The position numbers and the translations under genes were made by a program. Below, piece by piece: positions 35,661-47,700 of a stretch of 64,000 nucleotides of DNA (position 1 is its first letter; every line of letters begins with the position of its first letter). The stretch covers positions 142,468,127 through 142,532,126 of the forward strand of contig NC_134833.1 of NCBI RefSeq assembly GCF_004210375.1, given 5' to 3'. Below the pieces are notes generated by a model. The model saw only the letters and a list, made by a program, of their open reading frames with translations, did not search any database and had not been told where the DNA came from. Source of the DNA: Tachypleus tridentatus (Eukaryota; Arthropoda; Merostomata; Xiphosura; Limulidae).

Positions 35661-37859
35661 AATTTTTCGATACTAGTATTATACAACAAAGAAACATTGT
35701 CATTGAATGTAAGAATGAGCAATTAGTAAATATTTTAGAAAAACAAACGCATACAGGTGATTTTTGTTTTTTATTCAATATGGGGTATTTACTGTTCCAT
35801 TGTTCCAGTTCTGCAAGTATATCCATCCTCCTTCCCCGTTACAAAAAAAGAGAGATCAAAGACACGTAAAAACTGCACTGAAATTTGAAGTTTAAAACAC
35901 ATATTTATTTCAAAGAAAATGTCTACACAATCCCAAAGGTACCTGTATAAAAGTTACAAATATTTGCAATGGTATATTTATTCGAGCGTTCTCGGCTCTT
36001 CAACGGAAGCCATTCAAAACAAACTTAGCATTTATGACTTAAAGTCATACTGGTGTCAGTCTCTAACGACTTGCCAATTTAATTTTAATTATAAGTTAAA
36101 ATGATAACTAAAACAACAACAACTGAAACTATGTGAAACTGAGAATTGATACCGGTTTTTAATTATGAAGTTAGGCTTAACGAGTATTATACCTTTAGAT
36201 GAAACAAAGACAATATTTTTAAAAAAAAAGAATATAAAATGCTATAACTGGCGCTTCTAACATTTCTAGGAATCCTGGAAGGTTGCTCTATAACACTAAA
36301 CCTACATTTAGAAACACTCTTATCACATGTAAAGAAGAATGTTATGGAATGATCTATGCTATTACTACGAGGACTCTAGTTAAAATAATAATTTAGAACT
36401 TGAATTTGAAAGACGTGAAGTTTATCGATACGAAGCCCAATGAGTAACTGCAGGAAAACACGACTTGCTGTATGGTAGAAGTGACACCTGGCGGGCTTTA
36501 TAGCGAGACTGCATAAGTGTCAGAGTTGATCAAAGCGAATTCTGAACTCAACATTAAAATGTTTAGTAAAATTAATATATAATAATCAATAATAAATATG
36601 TACTATGTACTAGATATCGAATAAGACTTTCCTTTTTAATGTTTTTATTTAGTATATCACTTCTTAGAATCATGGAAAACGTATTAGTGTGAAAGAATAC
36701 AATCATCCCGTGATCTGGACGAACTGAGAGAGCATAGTGCGTTCTGACAATTACTTAGAAAGTATTTCTCTAGCTACCACAATTTTTTAGTAAAACTGGG
36801 ACTGTACAGTAGGACGGACCGCTTAATTGTGTATGTGTGGTATATAACATGTACAAGTTCTAATCTTCTGTCTTAAATGCTCATTAGAGCATAACATCAC
36901 CATTTTCATGTGAGATTTCGTGTCAAGCTAGAATGGCGACATTACGGTTGCTTGAAAGAGTTAAATATTTATAGGTTTGCTTGATCACGGTGACTTTGAT
37001 ACAAACGGTACGTACATCTAAGTTGAGGTTTCGAATAAACTAACTCAACTTAGTATTCATTAAATCCGTGTCGACAAGTAGAGCTAGAACCATGGAATGA
37101 ATTTACACATGGCATTCCAAACAATCACATTGCACACTGATTATGAAACGTCTTTAAAATCAGAAAGTAGCTAAGCTAACAGGAGATAAATTCAAAGAAA
37201 ATCAAACAATAAAGGTAGCATTACAGAAAATCAAACGATACAGACAGCATGACAAAAATATAAACATCATAGAGAGCACGACAGACAAACAAACACTACA
37301 GCTAGTGAGTTTAATATTTGTTCATTGCAAAGCTACACAATAAACAGTGTGTACATCTAGCAAGACAGAAGAACAAACAAACAAAAACATGAGATGACAT
37401 AAGAGCAGACTACACAGATTAAATAATTAAAACTTGTAATAAACTTCAGTTACTTTTGATGAAGAAGCAAATTCCCAACACAAATAACACATTAAATCTC
37501 AGCAACCCAAGGTTTTTCACCCATGTTAGGAACAAATACAATATGAAAATAAGTATACTATTTAGAAAGTATAAGACTAAAAGTTATTCAGTTACTATGT
37601 TGTATAACAAAAGTTGTACCCCAACATTTTAGAGTAAATTATGTTTATACTAATATCTGTTGTTGACAAAAGTTGAGACACTGGTAGTTTTCTCTACACG
37701 CACGAGAGCATATTTCTTAAAATGTGTTGGAAGGCGGTTAAAAAGTGCTGTTTGCTCGCGTAATCACTGATTGGACGAATGATGATGGAATCTGTGATTG
37801 GCTTACCTGAACAACTTAATTGTCACATGACACGACTATATGAATAAGAATTAAATGAA
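35661..37859. other. intergenic, nothing identified
   Basis: Non-coding sequence downstream of the K2P gene (on its strand). Near 37190-37300 a loose repetition of GAAAATCAAAC...ACAG...ACAG is visible but too irregular to define. No gene seen. Confidence 0.45.
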
Positions 37860-38045
37860 ACTCAGACACGGCTGGTGAATACGAATAATAACTTAATCGT
37901 TTGTCACGTGACTGGTTTATACGAATAATAACTTAATGTTTGTCACGTGACTGATTTATACGAATAATAACTTAATATGTTTGTCACGTGACTGATTTAT
38001 ACAAATAATAACTTAATATGTTAATAATATCACGAGACTGGCTTA
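37860..38045. repeat. repeat of about 40 bp with E-box palindromes
   Basis: About four units of ACGAATAATAACTTAAT, TTTGTCACGTGACTG, ATTTAT. CACGTG occurs at 37905-37910, 37944-37949 and 37985-37990, each inside GTCACGTGAC. A fourth, decayed unit (ATCACGAGACTGG) ends the array. It lies about 190 bp beyond the K2P stop codon. Confidence 0.85.
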
Positions 38046-38228
38046 TGCTCGATAAAGCGTCATCTCTCTGTACGTTAAATACACTGAAAAATACTTAGTG
38101 AAATTTACGTTTATAACGAAATCCTTACGATTTTGCATTAGAAAGGAACGATTACTTTGAGAGACGAAGGCACATCATAAGTCACTCATGCACCATTTTA
38201 CTGCTGAGATACAAAGATATGAGAAACA

Positions 38229-38765
38229 TCACAAATTTGTACTTTTTAAGTTTTCCTTATCAGAGTTAGGGTAGTTTTTTTGAGCAATGACGTCACGTTC
38301 ACAATTAGAAGTTTTAATATTTCCATTTGGAACCCCAAGAAAGCCTCCGACAAGAAACGGATTATGGTATTCTGAGAATCGTCCATGTTTGGCTAGATGA
38401 CCGTTTACGTACGATGAAGAATGAAAACCAAGTTGACTTCTATTTATGACAGTCGGACTTTTTGTCTCATCTTGGATATGGATTGAAGAGAGAGCTACTG
38501 GCAGACTGTGCCGACGTGATGACATAAGGTCTGAAGACGATGCCAAATCCAAGGCTTCCAGTCGATCGAAGCACTTGCTGTGGCGCTGAGTGCTAGTCTC
38601 ATGTCTTAGTGCTTCCACAAGCTTTATTAACCGTTGTAGGTGGAGCTCCGTATTCTTGTCCCGAGGACTATCCGTGCCATCACTACCTGTTGGGCTGTCC
38701 AAATGATCTGGTTTCCCAAAAGACAGCGAGCCAGTCCTCGAGGGCCGCTTCCTACGGGCCTTTTG
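38229..38765 (-). CDS. K2P last exon: cytosolic tail
   Basis: Begins after an acceptor AAAACAG with QKARRKRPSRTGSLSFGK and ends at a stop at 38231-38229, adding 178 residues. Low hydrophobicity. Contains TGSDGTDSPRDK (possible proline-directed phosphorylation), a leucine-rich amphipathic stretch (LHLQRLIKLVEALRHE) and RRHSLP. Part of the K2P gene above; listed because tail identity rests only on splice phase (0 to 0) and position. Confidence 0.8.
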   Translation of the reverse strand, partial: QKARRKRPSRTGSLSFGKPDHLDSPTGSDGTDSPRDKNTELHLQRLIKLVEALRHETSTQRHSKCFDRLEALDLASSSDLMSSRRHSLPVALSSIHIQDETKSPTVINRSQLGFHSSSYVNGHLAKHGRFSEYHNPFLVGGFLGVPNGNIKTSNCERDVIAQKNYPNSDKENLKSTNL

Positions 38766-41700
38766 CTGTTTTCAGATATTATGTAACATTAAACACGGAC
38801 GTGAGAACAGCACAGTTCTTTATTTTAAGCACACTTCAAAAACAATAATTTATCATGTTACAAAGAGTACTGGATTATACTAATCGTACTGCTTTTTAAA
38901 ATTAAAAGAACTCCACTTAACACTATTTTTAAGGGTTTAATATTCGCACAAGGTTATATTTTATGAGACGAACTTTTCTGAACCATACAAAATCAACAGT
39001 TGAATATATGGTTAAAGTTCTTGAATAATACAACAGAGTATAAAAGTGTAACGAGTAATTTTAAACCACTGTATAATACAGAAAAATACACACACACACA
39101 CACACACACACAAATACCTAAGTGAAATTGTTCATACAGCAGTACGAAATAAAAAAAAACTTATATTCACATTGTAGTTTTGTTTTTCTAATACAAATAC
39201 AATCTGGCGAGTCCTAATGGTTAATATTCTGGGCTGTGAATCGAAAGGTCTAAGGTTCAAGCCGTAATATGTCCACGAACATATTCCGCACTTTTATCTG
39301 TGGGAAAGTTATAATTGTGACAGCAGTCCTGCTATTCAGATAAGAATAGCCTAATTACCAGCAGATACTGCTGGCTGGTTAGCTCCCCCTCTTGTCAGCA
39401 ACTTAAAACTAAAATAATAGCCTCGTCTAAACCTGAATGGTCTTTAACTTGACCATTTAGCTCTCGTGTCGTAGAAAGTACTGGTCATGCTGTAAATACT
39501 AAGTAAAATTCCTGTGCGCTATATTCAAGGTTGTAGAATCCAATCAAACATAAATATGGGGTGATTTGGAATCAGTAGTATATATAACCACAGCTTGTTT
39601 TTTAATTTCGCACAAATCAACAAGAGGGTTATCTGTGTTAGCCATCCATAATTTAGCAGTGTAAGACTAGAGGAAAAACAGCTAGTAATCACCACCCACC
39701 GCCAACTCTTGGGCTATTCTTTTACCAACAAAAAGTGAGATTAACCATCACATCAGAACGCCCGTATTGAACGATTTTAAACGTAAATTATCAAATTATT
39801 GATTAGTATCTATATAGGTTGAATTACAAACCTATCTGCGAGCTACTTATCTTACGGAAAAAAAAGAAAACTTTGTGAAATAAAAAGAATCTATTTAAAT
39901 AACTGTATTGAAAACAGGATTGTGTAAACGATACTTTTATACACTTTGAGAACACTTTATTTTAAATACGTCGGTTAAAACATTATTACACTCTCTTCTA
40001 ATTCTAAGGGCACGTTCCTTACTAGAGTTTGTAACGTGATGTCGTACTAAATATAGCGCTCGTTTTAGGCCCTCCATGGAAAAAATACAAATTCGGCTAA
40101 CGAGACTTCGATGATGATAAGTTATATATTTATCCAAATATCTCTAAAATTTGAGCCCTCTTTCTCCTTTTTTTACTAAAACAATTTGCATATGCATTAA
40201 TATGACGAGAAGTATTGTATATTTTAGTATATAAGTAAGTCCCCGCTAGTACAGCGGTAAGTCTATGCATTTACAACGCTAAAATCAGAGGTTCGGTTTC
40301 CTTCGGTAGACTCAGCAGATAGCCCGTTGCTATAAGAAAAATACACACACATATAGATAAAATCACTAGTGCAGCTTTGCGTGAAATTCAGAAAATAAAT
40401 TTTATTTTTGTCATGAACTAATGCCCCAGTTATACAACTTTGATTTGATCGAAATTGCTTTTACCACCAGGCTCGAATATTTCAAACCCTTCAAACGAGA
40501 TTTAAACCATTCATGTTTGTTTTGAGAGAGTTCATGCGCCAGATGGCGTGAAAGTCCTGGTTTGGCTGCACCCATGCCTTCAAAACTTACTTATTTATTC
40601 GGCACGGCATGGCCAGGTGGGTTAAGGCGTTCGACTCGTGATCTGAGGGTCGTAGTTTCGAATCCCCCTCGCACCAAATATGCTCGTCCTGTCAGCCGTG
40701 GGATAGTTATAATGTGACAGTCAATCCCACTATTCGTTGGTAAAATAGTAGCCCAAGAGTTGGCAGTTGGTGGTGATGACTATCTGCAAAATTAGGGATG
40801 GCTAGCGCAGATAGCCTTCGTGTAGCTTTTTGCAAAATTTAAAAAAACAAACAATATATTTACTTTTGTCTAAGTGAGACATAACTCCTGTTTCCATCAT
40901 GGTCAAGTATCAGTTTATTATGTTAACAGCGCCTTTTAAAACCAGTCTAATGCCCAATGTTCTTTGACTAGCATGGAATCCTGAACGGGTTGGGGGAAGG
41001 AGTCGTTGTGTCAATTTACTATGAAATGTAGTAAACAACAGTTAATGACCGCATCAGGATAAGGGGGAAGGACCCTATTTTGTCTTAAATAATTAATTAT
41101 AATAAATACTGCAGTAGGTTTTAAACACACATATTCTTCTTATGATCGATAGATTTATGTAAAGTGGAACTATTCTGATGACGAACGGCTGGTGTACAGT
41201 GTTTAATGATAAAGTTTCAGCAGTATTACTCTACCATTTTAAGCAAGAAGTTTAACTTGTCCCATTAACTGTAGGTGGCTCTCATGCAGACATGTTTCTC
41301 AGTTCAAGCGTACCTTGATGACGAATTCCTGAAGAAGGTGATGGATGTCCTCCACCCTCTTCTCCACCTTCTGTTGAGTATGGTGGATTCTGAGTGAGAG
41401 ACCATGTTCCATTCGACGGATTTGTTTGCATCGCATGGCTCTGGAGATATAGTTAAGAATCATTGCTAGATACCCCAGACCAAAGATAATCCAGAATATT
41501 ACGCCTGTCTTGTAGATCCATATGTAGTCTCCATAAAAGTTTCCTGCGATATCAAGAGGTGATTATTTTGGAGAAATTTACAAAATCGCGACTTGACAGA
41601 AAATTCTGGTAGGTTAACTTACAGCTTGCCTCCAGTTTACTGACAGTCACAACGAACTTTTAACATATTGTAATAAAAACACCAAACTACTGAATTATTA

Positions 41701-44700
41701 TTACTTTTAGAAAAATCGTGATTCGTTAATTAATCTTGTGGATCACGTGCAGTACGGTCCAACAACTAGTGTACTAGACTGTGGATCTGAAGTTCCGTGG
41801 CTTGTGTCAGATCCACGGTCTAGCGGCTGACTACTAAGCTATGCGGAGGAGTTTCGTGTTGAATCTAAAGATAAGTTTTAAAATATTTTCGTCAAAACTA
41901 CAATTTTCTTAGTGAATAATAATATAATCATTTCAAAATATTCACTGTTTAGGATTTGAAGGTGCTTGTATGTGTTCTACTTGTTTTAACAAAAACCAGA
42001 AAGTCTGAGTCCTAAAAATATAAAATAAAAATAATTCTCAGCGTGATTTGGTACATGTTATTTTGGACAAAGGAGGGTCAGTTTCGGCGTAGACCTCTTT
42101 TTTCTTTCTGAAATTATTCTGTTTGCACTCTTACAGAATCCTAGATAATAGCTACTTTTTAAAGATTTGTTACGTTACTTACCGTATCTCAAATTTTGTC
42201 CATTGTCCGCAGTTTTAATTAACATACCCTTTTCATGCCATGTCCAGTTCATGTACATTTTCACTAGCTTCACTTGTATATGATCGCACTGTTAGTCCAT
42301 GTTTACAATACTGTTTCACTTAGCACTGGCATACGCACACACATAATTCTATTTTTACATACCGAACCCTTTTATAGTAAAACTACGTTTGTGTCCAGGA
42401 TTTAATTAACCTAGCACTAGTTGTCTTGTAAAATTCTTTGTGATGATAAAGGAGAGGTTCTTTGGACTAGGTTTATTATTTATTATGTACCTTTGTAGTC
42501 TGCTCATCAATTCATATTTTATAAATATTTTTCTTATAATATTGAAGCGAATTATCCAGGAGTTTGTCTGTTAGTGTTGTCGTGTTTGAACAGTTGTGTA
42601 GAAATACTGAGTTTGCTGATTGTGGGGCTCTATACGTTTTCGCAAAAATATAGTTTTGGATTTCGTGTAGCTTGTTGATGTGTGTTTTTGATACATTGAT
42701 CCATGTTATATAGACATATATTCAACGGCTGGTCTTATGTATATTTCACAATTTTTCAATATGTTTTCTGATGAAGCGCCTTGTTTGTTACCCAATTTTT
42801 CAATATGTTTTCTGACGAAGCGCGTTGTTTGTTACCCATCGGATAACTCGCTCTTTTCTAAATTCAGCTTTTTACGCTATTAACGTGTGGTGTCCATTTT
42901 AATTTTGAGTGAAATTAATCCCTAAAAACATTGCAAATATTGCTACCTGTAAGATAGTACAGTCTAAATATAACTGTGTTTTTAATTTCCTTCTCTTTTT
43001 ATGATCCTGTAAATAATGACATGTCTTCTGTGCGCCTTAATTTTAATTTTCCATTATTACATTACAATTCTAGTTCGTTTAGTAGTGGTTTTATATTGTA
43101 TGTTGGGTTTGGACCATTCTTCTAGAATGCTACATCATCTGCTAACTGTGAGCAAATCATCATCTTCTTCATTGGAATTCGGTCCACGTTTTCAACCAGA
43201 GAGGGCTGGCTGGATTCAGCGTAGCAAATTTTGAACAGGTAAAACGATTTGAATGTGATGATTCGTGATTACGAAAATGGTCGCATCTCACGCCTAGCGC
43301 TGTACTCATTCACTTTCCAGCAGACATGTTTGTCTTTTGCAAGTGCTTAGCTAATGTCTCCTTTGCGTTACGTTTATTGCACTAAGGAGTCAACAATGAC
43401 ACCTTAATAGTGATCACTAACCCTGGAATTATTATCTTTGCAAGCGAAGCATTTGAATGTAATTCTCTTTGGTAACTTATTTTGTTTTTCCATCAAGTGG
43501 TATCCTGTATTAATTCACGTTATGTATGAATTTCTTTGTTTATTTGTACGCGAACTTCTTCCATAATTTTGGAGTTATTAGGACAAAATTTGGTAGGTAG
43601 ACTCAGGGTAGTTTGTGAGTGTCCTTAAATATATGGCATACCTTTTCTACTAAGAAGATGTGAAGGGGAATAAGCCACTCCCGAAAGGTCACACAAGAAT
43701 TATGGGGGCCTAGGAGTAGCCTTTTGTAGTTGCTGAACTCAAAACTTCGCATCAAATTTTGTGTTTCTGGCACCTATTGTGATCCTCTCGCCTTTTCTTA
43801 AGACAGCTAGGTCAAACATGGCGTCGTCCTCAGGTATCACTTTTTTTTTTTTAAGAGCTGGACACCCTTTGGAACTGACAGACCAATTAGTTGACAACGC
43901 TCACCAGTATGTAGAGGATGTTTTGTAGCAATGAGAATTTCTTAGTTGCAGTTTGGTAAAGCTGACCAAAATGTCACATCCGACCCTTTTCTGAAGAAAT
44001 TCACATAAAGGTGTAATTTAGGTAACCATGATCAATAGATCTGATAATTAAGGTTCATATAAGTCTGGTGGGATACACACCCACTTTCCTGTAGTAATGG
44101 ACAAATAGTCTAACTAAATGGCTTTAACAGGTCCGAAAAGTTTCTGTGAACGAAACATTAACCAAAATAGAACAACAGATCTGATAAGTCATGCCTCATG
44201 TATCTATGCTACTTAGGGTGTACTTTCTCTGAGGGTTAAGTTGCTAGCACTACATAGCACAACATATTAGTTAGTGCAGTTTTATGAGTTATCGAACAAA
44301 ATTCGTTCCACTAAACTAAGGTTGTTCGATGTGATTTAAAGGTACCAGCAGAGAGATTTAGAATAAATAATTTATTTAGGGCAGGTGGAAAGTTGCGTGA
44401 CTTGCTCTTAAGTTCTAAAAATATGTCACATTTTCCCGGTATGACCAGGTGGTTAGGATGTTTGACTCACACTCTGAGGGTCACGGGTTGGGATACCTGT
44501 CCCACCACACATGCTCGCCGTGGGAGCATTATAAAGTGACAATCAATCCCACTATTCGTTGGTAAAAAAAGTAGTGCAAGAATTGGCGGTAGGTTATAAT
44601 GGTTAGCTGCCTCCACCTAACCTAGGGGGGGGAGGGCTAGTGCAGATAGCCCTCGTGTAGCTTTGTGCGAAATTCAGAATAAACAAAATCACATTTAATT

Positions 44701-47700
44701 TTACTTTTCTGAATTAAATGTTTTGTTGTGTAAACTTACCTGCTACGTAATCACCAAAACCGATGGTGGCGAGCGAAATGAAACAATAATAGAGTCCTTC
44801 CAAGAACGTCCACTGTTCGATGACCATGAAGATACCTGCTGGAAGAATGATGAACACGACAAACCATGGAAGAAGAAAAGTCAATGCATTGATCGCTAGC
44901 GCCACCTTGGAGCTGTAGCTCTTTTTGGCTCTTTCGAGACTGCTGAGCAACTGTTTGCTAAAATGGTCACCGATTGCCGCTAGGAGTATCCCCGTCATAG
45001 GTATTCCTATCATAGCGTAGAAGACACAGAATATTCTTCCTGGAACGGTAGATGGCGCTAAATGGCCATAGCCTACAACAGAGGCGTTTCTTCAGTTTCT
45101 CGTTTAGGCCTAAATATATTCGTGCAGTTTAATCTTCAGTTTTTGTCTAATTACTTTTATTTTTTATTATATAAGTATTAAGCTTTCTGAAAATTATTAT
45201 TATTGTTATGCTTCTTTTTTTAATATTTGAAATATATTTTTAAGGACGTCGAAAATACGATTTAAACCAAGGATTAAGATTTAACAAAAATTTAAAGTTT
45301 TTTTATTTTATTAAGTACAAAGTTTTACAGCTAGCTATCTATTCTCTGCCCATCGCTGTTATTGATGCTCCAGTTTAACGTTATACGCGCTCAAACACGC
45401 TTCTGAGTCATCGGGGAAGAGAGGGTATTTAGTAAAAACAAACTTTTAAGCCTAAAGCAATATCAATACATTTTATCGAACTGAATGTTCGGAAGATGAA
45501 CTGACCATCTATTATTACACGCACATACGTATATCGTTCACTGGTAAGTCAACAATAAATTTAAAAATCATTAAATACTAAAATTTTGGGTTCGATTCCC
45601 TGTTTGGATAAAGCACAGATAGCTCACTAAGTAGTTTTTCACTAAAAACAAACAAACAAAACAATTATTCATAACAAATAGTTATTTACAACTTAAATTC
45701 AAATCGATACTAGCGAGCATGGAATTGTTCCTACAAATAAAAATCGAAACGAACTCCTGAGGTGCACACTGCGACATTAATAAGCACCAAACGAGTAACG
45801 GTTATTCGATAAACTAAAATTAAGCTTCACCTAATGACATGCTTATCTATTTCTTTCACGGTATCAAACTCAACAAACCAAAATAATAAAGAACTAAGTT
45901 ACTGTGGAAAACAAACAATAATTGATACCGTAAACAATGCATGGACGCGACAATATTTTCTGATAATAGAAATATAGAAGTGTGAGTGTGTGTGTGTGTT
46001 TTTATAGCAAAGTCACATCGGGCTATCTGCTGAGTCCACCGAGGGAAATCGAACCCCTGATTTTATGGAAGTAACACAGAGAGAGGCTTTTTTATATTTT
46101 TTTTATTGCTATTATTTAATGAGTAGTCTTGTCATGTAAGTAAGGAGTTCGACATTGTAAAAGTTTACTCTAAACAACCTGTCTGAATTGATTGTTTGCT
46201 AGTTAAGCTTCGAGAAGGATTAATGAATGTAGGCTTAGCTACAAATAGAAACTTTACTCACTTCCCTTTTTATGTGTTTTCAGGTCTTCGGTTTGCTTTT
46301 GTTTATCCAACTGAAATATCTTTGCCCAGGAGAAGTTTTGATATACATTTGAAAAGAGTTTCTCTCAAATTCAGATCGCAGTTTGTGTTTATTTATATTC
46401 TTGAACACCGACAAGGCCTCGCTAGCACCGAAATATTCCTACCATAAAAAAAATCAAAAACCGATAAGACTATTTTATGGGTGCTTTGAGGTTGTACATC
46501 ACGCGTTAAGGCCGTTTTATTGTTTGTAAGTCCTACAGTCTCTTCGATGATGCCTGAAATGTCTGTGGTTGCATTAGAAACTATTTATCCTTATTAAGCT
46601 AACACTTTTTTACGTAATTTATTAAAATTATGCGTCTTTTCTATTCTATATAATAAGGATTCTTACTTTGGTTTCCTTCTTCTTTTATGTCTCTAACAGG
46701 AAGGACATTTTGTGTATCTGAATAAAGGCACAGTCATTTTTTTATTGTGATGTCACAAAACTTGTTGTCTACATTTATTAATTAATTCATATTCTAGCTG
46801 GATTATCCGTCCCCTGGATGGAACTTGTATAAATTCCTGATTAATGAAAAGTTATCTTAAGACATTAAAAGTTACTTCCCTTATATGTAGTTGTAGAAAA
46901 AAAAACGCCCATAAAAACTGCAATAAGAAAAATTAAAAACTGAGCATTCATATGTGACCTAATGGATCTAATGAACCTCCATAAGAATTTTGGCGAGTTC
47001 CACCCACATCCTACGAAGTAGTTACATGGACATACAACAGATAGTTATAACTAGTATTATTATAAATATAATAGTATATTATATAATAATGTTGACTGTG
47101 GACTATCTTGATCTCTGCAGATCCCAGACTTCAATATTGTTGACTGTGGACTTACTTGGCCTCTGCAGAACCCATACCTCAATATCGTTTACTATGGGCT
47201 ATCTTGGCCTATGCAGATACCATACCTCAATATTATTGATTGTGGACAATCGTGACCTCTGGAACCTCAGACCTTAATATTGTTGACTGTAGACTCTCTT
47301 GGCCTCTGCATATCCTAGCTCTCAATATTGTTGACTATGGACAAACTTATCGAAAAAAATAGTAAAGGAGAAACTCTCACAACTAAGTACTTCACGATGT
47401 CTGTAATTCAACTCCCACATACTTTTACATACTCTAAAATCGACTTGCGACAACGCTCAGCCGACTTGTGACAACGTTCAGCCGAATTGTGACAACGCTC
47501 AGCCGACTGATAGAAATATTCTCGATCGTTTATTCAATTTAAATCTTAATAAACGAATCGTTATTTACTAGATATTACAAAATACTGTTGCGTAGTCTTT
47601 TTTCTGCACAATGCCTGACACTATGAAATAGGTTTTTCAACTCGTTACGTGTGTTCCAATATAGACTAATGAAAGTAGTACAGACATTCAAACGAGTAAG

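Noticed and set aside
46990-47277. 95-aa + strand ORF with repeated LCRS/TSIL motifs
   Set aside because: The periodicity comes from the 50-bp DNA tandem repeat; no independent coding signal.
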